Shown one piece after another: positions 7,100 through 15,617 of a stretch of DNA of 27,290 nucleotides. Below the pieces are notes generated by a model that ran no database searches, was not told where the DNA came from, and saw nothing but the letters and a program-made list of their open reading frames with translations. The position numbers and the translations under genes are program-made. Position 1 is the stretch's first letter; every line of letters starts with the position of its first letter. Origin of the DNA: DATGFK01 sp040007395 (GTDB taxonomy: Bacteria > Chloroflexota > Anaerolineae > Aggregatilineales > UBA2796); contig JBDTVG010000197.1 of NCBI GenBank assembly GCA_040007395.1, positions 1 through 27,290 of the forward strand, in the 5' to 3' direction.

Positions 7100-8437
7100 C
7101 TATGGTTGATTAAGGAATTGCTCACGTTCTTTGGATAATTTTTTTAGCTTTTCAATAATCTGGTTTCGTTTGGGTTCGGCAATTGTCTCGCCGTGCCAGA
7201 TATTTCCTAGCTCATCGGCTAAACGATCTAATGACCACACGGTTGTGGTGGGATTTTCAACAGTCAAAGGACTATCGGGATTAGCCCACACAACCGCCGG
7301 AGTGATCCACTGTTGAATATTGTCTGCTTTCAGAAAACTTGATAGGCGAATTGCATTATTTTGGACTTGACGACTCGGATTAGACTTTGAAAGTTTCCAG
7401 CGATTACCTGCGCGATATTCCCACTGCTCGCCAATATTCCTATATTCCCCAGTAAAAGTTTTGATCTCCAAGACCCAAACACCTGATGGGCCAATAAGTA
7501 CTGCATCCAGATCGCCTTTGCTTCGCCCCGGAAGGACAAGATCTCGAAACAAGTACCAGTTACCATCCAGAGATTGACTTATCACAGCGATAACGCTGTC
7601 TTCGCCTTCTTGCCCCTTGCGATGATTCGCAATTCGCTTGTCCAGCCCGTTCATAATTCGATTGAATATGACAAGACCGATCACGGGCAAGCCAAAAAAC
7701 ACCGCCAGCACAATGATTAAAACCGCAATACCTAAAGGGTTTTTTAGTACATCGGGGAACGGCTTACTTGGAGCAGACCAATTCGTCCGTGCGAGACTCC
7801 ATATGAACCCTACTATTGCGCCTCCGAAGGGAATTCCCATAAGAAGTCCTTGAACAAGGTTTAGAAAAAGCTGTCTTCGTTCTGAAAAACTTCTCCCGCT
7901 TGATACAATGTGCAAAAAGCCCGCCGAGGGTTCCGGTTCTTTCACAGCCTGATTGAGACGGATGAGCATTAACGTAATTGCAGCCTGTCGCACACGTTCT
8001 TCCCAAGCATTCTCTATTGCAAAGCCCAGATCCTTGAGCGAAATCTGTTTGGTTTCCACCAAGGTTCCGATTGTGCGACCTTTATATGGCGAAAAAGGCC
8101 ATACGATAGCACGCGCCTGTTCCAGCGTCATACTCACTGATACGGGCATAGCAGATGGCGCAGTTGATAGAGTTTCTATCTGTTTGTTGATCACGGGTTC
8201 TGGCAAGGACTGTTCTTGCCGTTCCAATAAGATTTGTGCAGCTTGCCTGAGCGATGGATTATAGGCGTTTGCTGCCGCCCATTCCAATCTTCCCCGACTC
8301 AAGTAGCCCTCGTCTAATAATTGACCCAATGGCTTGTAATTGCTACGAAGCCACATTGCCTTTCGGGCTTCCTCCACAGTCATCGTTCCGTTTGGTGATT
8401 TATTCTGGCTAACAGTTTTATTGGCGGGCTTATTCAT
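7100..8437 (-). CDS. Membrane protein with duplicated N-terminal domain and NERD nuclease-like domain
   Basis: A 445-residue protein. Residues 19-72 and 103-160 are two copies of one ~55-residue helical module (MT[VL]E[EQ]AR...W...YK..G.L......S...L..A..NA....RQAA..L). Two membrane segments follow (about 190-216 and 233-258), then a NERD domain (about 272-400). The NERD domain has the G-x-x-GE start (GQEGED), an aspartate in KGDLDAVLIG and ExK in VLEIKTF (Glu324, Lys326), matching the PD-(D/E)xK-like nuclease core. ATG at 8437 has GGAG just upstream; the 19 extra codons further 5' have no ribosome-binding site. NERD proteins are poorly understood and proposed to act in DNA or RNA processing. 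The paired N-terminal module was not recognised. Confidence 0.85.
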   Translation of the reverse strand: MNKPANKTVSQNKSPNGTMTVEEARKAMWLRSNYKPLGQLLDEGYLSRGRLEWAAANAYNPSLRQAAQILLERQEQSLPEPVINKQIETLSTAPSAMPVSVSMTLEQARAIVWPFSPYKGRTIGTLVETKQISLKDLGFAIENAWEERVRQAAITLMLIRLNQAVKEPEPSAGFLHIVSSGRSFSERRQLFLNLVQGLLMGIPFGGAIVGFIWSLARTNWSAPSKPFPDVLKNPLGIAVLIIVLAVFFGLPVIGLVIFNRIMNGLDKRIANHRKGQEGEDSVIAVISQSLDGNWYLFRDLVLPGRSKGDLDAVLIGPSGVWVLEIKTFTGEYRNIGEQWEYRAGNRWKLSKSNPSRQVQNNAIRLSSFLKADNIQQWITPAVVWANPDSPLTVENPTTTVWSLDRLADELGNIWHGETIAEPKRNQIIEKLKKLSKEREQFLNQP

Positions 8438-8512
8438 GTGTTTCTCCGTTTGCTCTACCACATAATAAATACTGCCATAATGCCAAATACACAATTAAGC
8501 CTACACAGAGTC

Positions 8513-8698
8513 TTAATCATAGAGAAAACAATTCGCACAAGTCCTTCGATTTTTTGTCAGTTCTTTGCAGGAATCCTCTTTACATATTTCAGGATTTCTG
8601 CAATAATGATTCTTGGTAGGGTACGAACCCGTCTGGCCTAATTCTGCACATTGCATCTCTGCTTTTTCACCAAAGTTTGCCTCTGCGATTTTTGCCAT
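8513..8698 (-). CDS. Possible small cysteine-rich protein upstream of the NERD gene
   Basis: A 61-codon frame in the otherwise empty gap between the NERD and RRM genes, on the NERD strand and 75 bp upstream of it. Its second half is Cys-rich (QC, YC, EICKEDSC, TCANC), and the spacing C-x5-C-x4-C...C-x2-C suggests a metal-binding or disulphide fold. A moderate AGG lies about nine bases before ATG 8698. The sequence is hydrophilic and reads like a real protein, but no family was recognised and the ribosome-binding site is weak. The alternative is that this interval is just the leader of the divergent RRM gene. Confidence 0.35.
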   Translation of the reverse strand: MAKIAEANFGEKAEMQCAELGQTGSYPTKNHYCRNPEICKEDSCKELTKNRRTCANCFLYD

Positions 8699-8749
8699 GT
8701 CTGCTTACCTGCCTTATCACCATCCTATTTTGTGCATACGGAGTATCTC

Positions 8750-9070
8750 ATGGCTAAGAAATTGTACGTTGGCAACCTGTCCTATAACACCACTCAAGAG
8801 CAAGTTCGCGCCCTGTTCGAGCAAGCCGGTGAAATTACCGACGTTGCCCTGATCACAGACCGCGAAACAGGTCGTCCAAAGGGCTTCGGCTTTGTCGAAA
8901 TGGCAACCGAAGATGGCAGCCGCGAAGCCATCAAGCGCTTCAACGGTTACACACTCGATAACCGCACCCTAACCGTTAACGAAGCACGTCCCCGTGAAGA
9001 GCGTTCGGGCGGTGGCGGCGGTGGCGGTGGTCGTTACAGTGACAATGGTGGCGGACGCGGACGCTACTAA
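8750..9070 (+). CDS. Cold-shock-type RNA-binding protein (single RRM, Gly-rich tail)
   Basis: A 106-residue RNA-binding protein with one RRM and a short glycine/arginine tail. RNP2 is LYVGNL and RNP1 is KGFGFVEM, both complete with their aromatic residues. The tail (SGGGGGGGGRYSDNGGGRGRY) resembles cyanobacterial and chloroflexal Rbp proteins, which bind single-stranded RNA and are often cold-induced. ATG at 8750 has GGAG eight bases upstream; in-frame ATGs further 5' lack this and would add non-RRM residues. It ends in a strong intrinsic terminator and is monocistronic. Confidence 0.93.
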   Translation: MAKKLYVGNLSYNTTQEQVRALFEQAGEITDVALITDRETGRPKGFGFVEMATEDGSREAIKRFNGYTLDNRTLTVNEARPREERSGGGGGGGGRYSDNGGGRGRY

Positions 9071-9090
9071 TCCCGCTCATTGAGCAATTG

Positions 9091-9125
9091 AACAGCGCGA
9101 GGTTAAGCCATCGCGCTGTTTTTAT
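9091..9125 (+). terminator. Intrinsic terminator of the RRM gene
   Basis: AACAGCGCGA and TCGCGCTGTT form a perfect 10-bp stem (9091-9100/9111-9120) around a 10-nt loop, followed directly by TTTATT. It also overlaps the downstream end of the convergent O-antigen ligase gene, but the minus strand lacks a T-run. Confidence 0.88.
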
Positions 9126-10468
9126 TGTGGGGTAGTAACGGATAGTTCGTTAGCCGATGGTGGTTGGCTTTTCATGGCGTTTCCCAGCACAACCCCCATG
9201 CCACCCCACAGCAGCAACGCAAAGTGCAAGAGCGAATAGGCATAATGATCCAACATGCCGGCTGCCAACAGCACCAACACCCCCGCCGCTAACCCAATCG
9301 CAAACGGATCGCGCACCCTATGCCACACGATCCCAAAACCGATACACCACGCTAACAGCCATATCGCAAAGCCAATGATTCCCAGCTCGCTGAACACCAA
9401 CAGCGGCAGATTGTGAACGTTGTCGCCGCGTATATATTTTCCATACGGGCCTGCTAAGAGCACTGCATCGGAAAACCACGGGAACGATCCCATGCCGATC
9501 CCCAAGACAGGATACTCATAAATCGCTTGCAACGAGATACCCGTATACATTCTACGATCCGAGACCGAGCGGTATTCGCTTGGTTCATCGCTAATGCCCG
9601 TCCGCGTGAGGATAAAGTCGTGATAGGTCAGGCCGAATAATCCCACCACGCACAAACCGCTCACCGCGACCCAAGCCAGCCGTTGCCGCGCAGGTCGTTC
9701 TGTACCAGCCCGCAACCAAGTGATCAGAATGGCGATTATGCCAATCACAAAGGCTCCCCATGCACCCCGGCTGAAGCTCAAACAGAGACACCACAGCCCA
9801 AATACACCAATGCTCAGTCGAACAGCCTGCCGCCAGCGATCTAATTTGGAATAGAGCCATCCATACAAACTTAGGAGTGCTACCGCGAAATAGCCACCCA
9901 GCATATTAGGATGATTGGTCAACCCATAGGGGCGTAGCAGGCGCTCATTCCCGGCAGCGATTACGCTCAGGCCGAGATTGTCCGGGGTAGCAGCATGTTC
10001 GCCTAGCACTTCGATGCCGAGCAAGTGATTCGAAGCCGTCTGGGTAACACTAATCACCCCTTGAAAGATAATTCCCATTGCCAACACAATAGCAATCTGG
10101 CGGATTGAAGGGCCAGTGCAGACCATGACTAGTGTAAACAGGCCGACTGTCACAAAAACTTGCGAAACTTCGAGGGTAGATGCAGGATACAGTGACCACG
10201 TTACCGAAAGTCGCGCCCACACGACTAGCGCAGCAGTTGGCACGATCCACCAGCGGCGAACATCGCGCAGCGCCTTGAGCAATCCCGGCGCACCGAGGAT
10301 AATCCATAGCCCAATGGACAAATACGCTGGTAGGGTGATGGCGTATGCACCGGACATGAAGGTGGGAAGCCAGTCCGAGTAGACTCGCAAATACCATGGG
10401 ATTAGAAAAAATACGGCGAGAATGGCAATTTGCAACAAACGCTGTAAGATAGCACGAAAAAAGTGCAT
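9122..10468 (-). CDS. O-antigen ligase family membrane protein
   Basis: Polytopic membrane protein of 448 residues with about 10-12 hydrophobic segments and the Wzy_C/WaaL pattern. The central part has RPYGLTNHPNMLGGYF and the SFSRGAWGAF helix. A large extracytoplasmic loop (about 280-350) with a conserved R-rich start and GDNVHNLPL precedes the last membrane pairs. Members join or polymerise lipid-linked glycans at the outer face of the membrane; in Chloroflexota they usually belong to exopolysaccharide or surface-glycan synthesis. No glycosyltransferases flank it, so the substrate is unknown. ATG at 10468 has AAGGA upstream. Its promoter probably shares the 124-bp divergent region with the next gene. 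Confidence 0.85.
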   Translation of the reverse strand: MHFFRAILQRLLQIAILAVFFLIPWYLRVYSDWLPTFMSGAYAITLPAYLSIGLWIILGAPGLLKALRDVRRWWIVPTAALVVWARLSVTWSLYPASTLEVSQVFVTVGLFTLVMVCTGPSIRQIAIVLAMGIIFQGVISVTQTASNHLLGIEVLGEHAATPDNLGLSVIAAGNERLLRPYGLTNHPNMLGGYFAVALLSLYGWLYSKLDRWRQAVRLSIGVFGLWCLCLSFSRGAWGAFVIGIIAILITWLRAGTERPARQRLAWVAVSGLCVVGLFGLTYHDFILTRTGISDEPSEYRSVSDRRMYTGISLQAIYEYPVLGIGMGSFPWFSDAVLLAGPYGKYIRGDNVHNLPLLVFSELGIIGFAIWLLAWCIGFGIVWHRVRDPFAIGLAAGVLVLLAAGMLDHYAYSLLHFALLLWGGMGVVLGNAMKSQPPSANELSVTTPQ

Positions 10469-10592
10469 AATAATCCTTATTGGAGCCGGAGAGTATCAGG
10501 TCCACTCGAAGCCATGCGTCATGATGTTGTGCTTGAATGAGTGGGATTATAGAGACAGTTCGGCGGTTTTTGCCAGAGGCTTAACGAAAATA

Positions 10593-11618
10593 ATGCAACG
10601 TTTGTATTCACAACTTCCCGACTTTGCCCGCCCAACGCACCCCGTAATGCGTTATCTGCTTGGCACAGCCCGACGTTCCAACTTGCGCTTACAGATCCTT
10701 CGCTTTTTGCTGGCAGTCATGGTCATGGGAGTTATGGTTTTGGTTGGCTATCAGATCGCCAAGCGGTTTGATAAAATTCAGTTTGACACGGTAAACCCCT
10801 TAGATCAAGTATTTCTGGTGTTGTACTGGCCTTTGGTAACACTCCAGATCTTGATACGCCTGATTGCGCTTGGCTCAACCAGCGGCATCATTGCCTCGGA
10901 AATCCAGCATGGCACTTGGGATACCCTTAAAGTAACCACCAACGGCGCGATGTTGACTATGCAAACGCGGTGGGCGGCTGTATTCTATCGGTTACGACAC
11001 CTGCTGATTTTGATTGTGGCACTGCGGGTTGTCTTTATTGTGATTGCGCTCATTAACCTGATGTCGTATCAGGGCAACTACCTTCGACTGCTGCTTAGTG
11101 CGCCAATGCCTTTCGGGATAGCCAACATGTCGAAGGAAAGCACTATTCTTGCCGGGATCTTTGCAACTTCGATTATGATGACAGCGGCACTTCTGGCCCC
11201 TTTCACCGCTGTAGCCTTCGATGCCAGTATAGGAATGCTTGTTGGGACTTTTTCGCAAGGGCGGTTCCTCGGCATTCTGGGGCAAGTGGCATTGCTGATC
11301 GTGCGGTTGGTTATCACGGTTGCTGCGCTTGAACTAGGGGCAATCGCGCTGTCTTACAGTACGATTTCTTTGCAGGAGTTGTTTAAGAATAGTCCAGGAT
11401 TGGGTTGGTTGGCGGCTTTATTCGGAGTAGCGGAAGGTGATATGGGGCTAATGCTGCTGAATTTGCCCCAACATGTGCAGAGCCTGTGGGCAGATTACGA
11501 TGCGGGCGCTCTGGTCGGGGTCGCCTTCCTAGGCTATACTTTATTGCAGGCTGTGCTGGCTAACCTGATTGTCAAGTGGGCAGGACGGCGTGCCGCACGG
11601 TCAACGAATGCTGCGTAA
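10593..11618 (+). CDS. ABC-2-like multi-pass permease (paralogue of 23718-24605)
   Basis: A 341-residue membrane protein with about 7-8 hydrophobic segments. The cytoplasmic stretch with EIQHGTWDTLKVTTNG is the coupling-type signature seen in ABC-2 permeases (E...GTWe.L..TP). The segment up to LLILIVALRVV aligns well with the membrane protein at 23718, so the two are paralogues. No ATPase gene is adjacent, so the partner is elsewhere or the protein works differently. ATG at 10593 gives a sensible N terminus (MQRLYSQLPDF); the frame is open further upstream, but those codons overlap the divergent gene. The ribosome-binding site is weak, so the start is uncertain. Confidence 0.7.
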   Translation: MQRLYSQLPDFARPTHPVMRYLLGTARRSNLRLQILRFLLAVMVMGVMVLVGYQIAKRFDKIQFDTVNPLDQVFLVLYWPLVTLQILIRLIALGSTSGIIASEIQHGTWDTLKVTTNGAMLTMQTRWAAVFYRLRHLLILIVALRVVFIVIALINLMSYQGNYLRLLLSAPMPFGIANMSKESTILAGIFATSIMMTAALLAPFTAVAFDASIGMLVGTFSQGRFLGILGQVALLIVRLVITVAALELGAIALSYSTISLQELFKNSPGLGWLAALFGVAEGDMGLMLLNLPQHVQSLWADYDAGALVGVAFLGYTLLQAVLANLIVKWAGRRAARSTNAA

Positions 11619-11724
11619 ACCTAGCGTTTGATTGATTGTATACGATGGTTAGGTGGTTTATTGGCTGTTTAAACGGCTCGTCCGTGACACAGTGAGATAC
11701 AGTAAGGGAAACAACTGAAATTTT

Positions 11725-12243
11725 ATGAAGACATGCCCGGCTTGTAACTACGCCGAAAATCGGGATGATGCCTTAGTGTGCATCAAGTGTGGCACTGTTT
11801 TTGATGCAGATCCTTTGGCTCCATTCATCCAAAAACCAACGACGCATATCCTGTCGCCAGATACGCTGCCTTTTGAGGTTCGTATCCATGAGCAGCACAA
11901 AGGCAAATTGAGTCGTTCCGATATTGCCATCTACGTTGCTGATGTCGAGGAGCCGCTGATCATACCGTTGGTGCGGGAACTAATGCTAGGCCGCTACGGC
12001 GGAGTCGAAGCAGAAGATCCAGCAAATATTGACCTTGCGCCATTTAAGGCATTTGAGAAGGGCGTATCACGCAAACATGCGGTGCTCCGTCGTCTTGGCC
12101 CAGATGTGGTGATCCTTGATCTGGAAAGCACCAACGGTACTTGGCTAAATGGTGTGTCGCTAAAGGCACATCAACCAGTAACGCTTCGCTCTGGCGATAG
12201 AGTGTTGATGGCTCGCCTCATGCTTCAGATCTACCTACCTTGA
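11725..12243 (+). CDS. Zinc-ribbon plus FHA domain protein
   Basis: A 172-residue soluble protein with two domains. A zinc ribbon has CPAC (4-7) and CIKC (19-22). An FHA domain (about 80-172) carries the phosphopeptide-binding residues GR (89-90), SRKH (115-118) and STNGT (135-139), with a further NG at 142-143. FHA domains bind phosphothreonine, so a Ser/Thr kinase partner is expected; none is in the window. The stop overlaps the TTG start of lspA by one TTGA unit, implying translational coupling. The upstream 106 bp hold no obvious strong promoter. Confidence 0.92.
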   Translation: MKTCPACNYAENRDDALVCIKCGTVFDADPLAPFIQKPTTHILSPDTLPFEVRIHEQHKGKLSRSDIAIYVADVEEPLIIPLVRELMLGRYGGVEAEDPANIDLAPFKAFEKGVSRKHAVLRRLGPDVVILDLESTNGTWLNGVSLKAHQPVTLRSGDRVLMARLMLQIYLP

Positions 12244-12827
12244 CACCGGATGGAGAAAAAAAACGCTCCAAGTCAGCCATATATTGGGTGGTGTTACTCG
12301 TCAGTGCGGGTGCAATTCTAGCTATCGACCAGATCACGAAGGCATTTGTGACAGCAACTTTGGCTTTTGGCGAAACGTGGACTCCTATTCCGGCTATTGG
12401 CGATTTCTTTGCCATTACGCGCAGCGCCAACACGGGAGCGGCGTTTAGTTTGCTGCCACAGGCAGGCGATATTTTCTTACTCATCGCGCTTGGAATGATC
12501 GTGGCAATTTTCGTGTTCTATTGGCGGATGCCGGCGGGACACTGGTTGGAACGGATAGCGTTGGGACTGCTGCTTGGCGGGGTTGCCGGGAATGCGCTGG
12601 ATCGTATCCGACTCGGCTACGTAGTGGATTTCGTTCATCTGCAACTCAAGCCGTTAATCTCAAACGTCTCTAATCTGGCGGATCATGCGATTGTGGTGTC
12701 GATTGTCACCTTGTGGTTGGCTCAATGGCTCATCAGGCCTGACAAAGAGCCAGATAACCAGAATAGCCAGAACAGTCAGAAGATCGACAACAATACGGAC
12801 AATGTACCGCCTGCAACCCCACGATGA
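12240..12827 (+). CDS. lspA: Lipoprotein signal peptidase (SPase II)
   Basis: Aspartic membrane protease that removes signal peptides from prolipoproteins. The 195-residue protein has four membrane helices and all family boxes: DQITK (30-34), SANTGAAFS (62-70), GNALDRIRLGYVVDF (catalytic Asp130) and NLADHAI (catalytic Asp148). The C terminus (about 168-195) is hydrophilic, rich in Asn/Gln, and longer than usual. Translation starts at TTG 12240, which overlaps the stop of the FHA gene; the only nearby ATG is out of frame. This makes expression dependent on the FHA gene. Confidence 0.95.
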   Translation: MTPDGEKKRSKSAIYWVVLLVSAGAILAIDQITKAFVTATLAFGETWTPIPAIGDFFAITRSANTGAAFSLLPQAGDIFLLIALGMIVAIFVFYWRMPAGHWLERIALGLLLGGVAGNALDRIRLGYVVDFVHLQLKPLISNVSNLADHAIVVSIVTLWLAQWLIRPDKEPDNQNSQNSQKIDNNTDNVPPATPR

Positions 12828-12921
12828 AACCTATGATGTCTGTGTGCAATGCAAAATGAGAGTAGCTTTAGCATAGAAGCGGAAGCCTTGCCAGACCGAA
12901 ACGACCTGTTAGACTCATGCT

Positions 12922-13878
12922 ATGCACCGTCTGATTATTCTATTTAGCCTTAGTCTACTACTGTGTCTACCCGCCACTACGCCTCAGCCTGTCCTTGCAC
13001 AGGGCAATGAGGTAGCGTGGTTGTTGGCACAGATCAATGCCCTACGGCAGCGTAAAGGTATTGCACCGCTGGCGCTTAATACCCAATTGGCGGCAGCAGC
13101 CAATGGACATAGCCAGTATCTCTCGACGCATGTTTGGGGCGATCCACATGTCGAGCTAAACGGCTCAACGCCACATTCACGGATGGTGGCGGCAGGCTAT
13201 CCCGGTACATGGACCAGCGAAAATGTCGCGGGTGGGCCAACCGCAACGGCTGAATGGGTGTTTAATTGGTGGCTCAATTCACCGATCCACCTTCAGAATA
13301 TGCTGCATAACTGGCAAGAGATCGGCATTGGCATTGCCGAAGGCAGTACTGGGCGTTTTTACACGCTGGACTTCGGATCGCAAGATGGCAGCGGCAGTGT
13401 AAATAGTGTAACGGCTCCCACGCCACCAGCTCTGCCTGCAACAGCAATTCCTGCTGTATCCGGTGCAGCGGCACAGCCAGCCGTACAAGCGCAGATTGCT
13501 CCACCCACTCGCAAGCCAACCCGCGTGCCAACCCTAACGCCATCGATTACGCATACACCTACCATTACCTATACGCCGCGTGCCACCTTTACCGCGACGT
13601 TTACGCCGACTGGACTGCCACCCACCTCCACCGCAATTGTACTGGAAGTTTCGCCACAAGCCGTGATCAAGCCTAACGCTATCGCGCTTGCCGTGACCGC
13701 TGCTCCAGACAATAATTCCAGTAGCGGCGATGCACTGGTCAGTTCGTCTGCCATCCCACCTCCACCTCGATCAGGCGATCCGATCCGCAGTTTGCTGCCG
13801 ATAGCTATTTTGCTACAAGTGTGCGTGGTAGGGGGCGTTGCTATCCGCTCCATTATCCACCGACGGCGGCGCAATTAG
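12922..13878 (+). CDS. Secreted, membrane-anchored CAP/SCP-like domain protein
   Basis: A 318-residue exported protein. Residues 1-27 are a signal peptide ending in VLAQ. Residues about 30-155 form a CAP (SCP/PR1) domain with the expected His63, the TSENVAGG segment (Glu100), WxxSPxHxxNML (His123) and GIGIA. Residues about 165-250 are a Thr/Pro/Ala-rich spacer with repeated TPT/TPS units, likely extended. A C-terminal hydrophobic helix (about 288-308) followed by HRRRRN would hold it in the membrane with the CAP domain outside. Bacterial CAP proteins have no settled activity; several act at the cell surface. It follows lspA by 94 bp and may be in the same transcript. Confidence 0.92.
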   Translation: MHRLIILFSLSLLLCLPATTPQPVLAQGNEVAWLLAQINALRQRKGIAPLALNTQLAAAANGHSQYLSTHVWGDPHVELNGSTPHSRMVAAGYPGTWTSENVAGGPTATAEWVFNWWLNSPIHLQNMLHNWQEIGIGIAEGSTGRFYTLDFGSQDGSGSVNSVTAPTPPALPATAIPAVSGAAAQPAVQAQIAPPTRKPTRVPTLTPSITHTPTITYTPRATFTATFTPTGLPPTSTAIVLEVSPQAVIKPNAIALAVTAAPDNNSSSGDALVSSSAIPPPPRSGDPIRSLLPIAILLQVCVVGGVAIRSIIHRRRRN

Positions 13879-13945
13879 CATACAACACAGCTTTTAATAC
13901 TGTGCTAGCATGACGCAGATTTGGAATTTTCATTTAGAGCATAAA

Positions 13946-13975
13946 TTGCAAACCTACGGTATCATCGTGTATAGT
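13946..13975 (+). promoter_or_regulatory. Candidate promoter for the oxidase subunit III gene
   Basis: TTGCAA (13946-13951) and TATAGT (13970-13975) are separated by 18 bp inside the 243-bp gap before the oxidase gene. The start would lie near 13982, leaving a leader of about 140 nt with no recognised riboswitch fold. Confidence 0.4.
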
Positions 13976-14121
13976 GCTTTTAGGTACAATTGCGATCATA
14001 GCTTGTAACAACGTTCACAATGCGGTCAAGCGCTCTACGGTTGATATGCGTTCGTGACTTAGTACGTATGTACGACTAGCGAAAATCCTAGTAGTGTTAG
14101 TGCAAGAGGTTCGGACGACTC

Positions 14122-14733
14122 ATGAACTCATCTAATGTACAGAAGAATGTACAAAACTCTCGTGCAGCACGGCTTGAAGAAGAACAACTAGCGCGGGTGC
14201 AAGATCAAAAGAACAAGCGATTTGGGCTTCAACTCTGGCGGATCGCCAATGGCGCGGTGTTTGTCTTCTTTGTGATGGCAAACTCGTTAATGCGCCAGAC
14301 TCAAACCGTATGGCCCCCTGAGGGGATCTCACGGCTGGACGCAACCATTCCAGCGGTTATCTCGTTGGGACTGGTACTCAGCGGCCTAACGGCGGCGCGT
14401 GTCCAGTCGGCGGTGCGTCGTGAGGATCGGGAAGGGATATTACGCAATATCCTGTTCACGGTAGCGTTGGGGCTGGTGTTCCTAGTTGGCATGGCTTATG
14501 TGTGGCAGCATGTGAAACCCAGTGGCAGCTATACCGCCATTTTCTTCACCATGACAGGCTTCCATGCCCTCCATGTGCTGATCGGGATGCTGCTGTTCGG
14601 GTATGTCTACTGGAAGGCACAGCGCGGCGCATACACCAAGGATGATTACTGGTCACTGGAAGCGACTGTCATTTTCTGGCATTTCGTAGACCTGATGTGG
14701 GTACTCTATTTCGTCGTTCTTTATATATTCTGA
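14122..14733 (+). CDS. Heme-copper oxidase subunit III
   Basis: A 203-residue membrane protein with five helices after a charged, coiled-coil-like N terminus (about 1-35). Subunit III motifs are clear: FFTMTGFHALHVLIGM and the last helices with WSLEATVIFWHFVDLMWVLYF. The glutamate in LEAT and the histidine in WHFVD are typical. It belongs to aerobic cytochrome c or quinol oxidases in the plasma membrane. Subunits I and II are not in the window, so the gene is separated from its partners. Only the gene that follows, an unknown membrane protein, looks co-transcribed. Confidence 0.92.
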   Translation: MNSSNVQKNVQNSRAARLEEEQLARVQDQKNKRFGLQLWRIANGAVFVFFVMANSLMRQTQTVWPPEGISRLDATIPAVISLGLVLSGLTAARVQSAVRREDREGILRNILFTVALGLVFLVGMAYVWQHVKPSGSYTAIFFTMTGFHALHVLIGMLLFGYVYWKAQRGAYTKDDYWSLEATVIFWHFVDLMWVLYFVVLYIF

Positions 14734-14831
14734 TCAGAGTTGCGGCGATAGCATGATCGCACTCAGCGAGCATCGTCTATCCAGCCGCAAAGCATAGCGC
14801 GAGGAGCTTCGCGCAAAGAGGAACACAAGCT

Positions 14832-15563
14832 ATGTTTCGTCCCGGATTTACACGAGGTATCCTCGGTCTAATTCTTGGCATGGTCGGTGGGGTAGTTGCC
14901 CTAGCGGTTCTTCGTCTCATTCTCGGCCTCATCGGTCAGATTGGCGCATCAGAGCCGCTAATTCCAAGCAGCGGAACCGCGCTGCTCTGTGCGGGCTTCG
15001 CTGGGGGATTCGGTTGGCTGTGGGGCGTGGGTTCCTTCAACCCCCATTCGCACGAGCATCACGGCTTGGAACACGCCCTTGAGCATCCAGAGCCAAGCCC
15101 GTTTGAACTGCTCATGGCACGGGTTCGCAAGGCCACGCCGGGGATCGTCTCAAGTGTGCGCCCCCTGATTCAACCGCTATTAGTGGCGTTGGGGATCGCC
15201 GCTGTTGTGCTAGTGGTGATTATGGCGTTCGGCATTTTCGCCCCGATTCATCGCGTAACGACTGAGGTAGATTCAGCATCAGCGGTTACGGCGGCGGGGA
15301 CAGTAATGCTGCCCTTTAGCGACACTCCAGTGAACAAAACCGTTGTATTTATCGGTCTTACCGTGATTATTCTGGGTATTCTGGGCGGGTTGTCCATCGT
15401 TATCGCGCTCGCCATGAATGCGTTGGGGAACGAAGTTCAGGTCGTTAAGAAAACGCCAGATGAGCCATTAGCAACCGAACCACCGCTATTCCGTCTGATT
15501 GACTTCTTCGTGAGTTGGGTCAAAGAGATTCTCGACGGCACAAAACGTTCCGTCATCCGCTAA
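14832..15563 (+). CDS. Unknown membrane protein with His-rich loop, linked to oxidase subunit III
   Basis: A 243-residue protein with four hydrophobic segments (about 9-34, 47-66, 118-141 and 172-198). A loop after the second has HSHEHHGLEHALEH (about 72-85), which could bind Cu or Zn. Residues about 142-170 form the other external segment, and the C terminus is amphipathic and charged. ATG 14832 follows an AAAGAGGAACACAAG stretch that serves as ribosome-binding site. The gene starts 98 bp after the oxidase subunit III. No family was recognised. The metal-binding-like loop and the neighbour suggest a role in oxidase assembly or a fused accessory subunit; that is inference. Confidence 0.75.
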   Translation: MFRPGFTRGILGLILGMVGGVVALAVLRLILGLIGQIGASEPLIPSSGTALLCAGFAGGFGWLWGVGSFNPHSHEHHGLEHALEHPEPSPFELLMARVRKATPGIVSSVRPLIQPLLVALGIAAVVLVVIMAFGIFAPIHRVTTEVDSASAVTAAGTVMLPFSDTPVNKTVVFIGLTVIILGILGGLSIVIALAMNALGNEVQVVKKTPDEPLATEPPLFRLIDFFVSWVKEILDGTKRSVIR

Positions 15564-15578
15564 TTTTCCTCACTTCAA

Positions 15579-15604
15579 CCCCTCTCTACTTCGTAAAGAG
15601 GGGG
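15579..15604. terminator. Stem-loop between convergent genes
   Basis: CCCCTCT (15579-15585) pairs with AGAGGGG (15597-15603) around an 11-nt loop, between the convergent membrane-protein and TyrRS genes. No T-run follows on either strand, so a terminator role is only plausible. Confidence 0.35.
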
Positions 15605-15617
15605 AGTTATGGCTACT

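Noticed and set aside
8610..8645. A GGGTTCGTACCC segment (minus strand) resembling a tRNA T-arm
   Set aside because: No acceptor, D or anticodon arm could be placed around it; it falls inside the Cys-rich frame.
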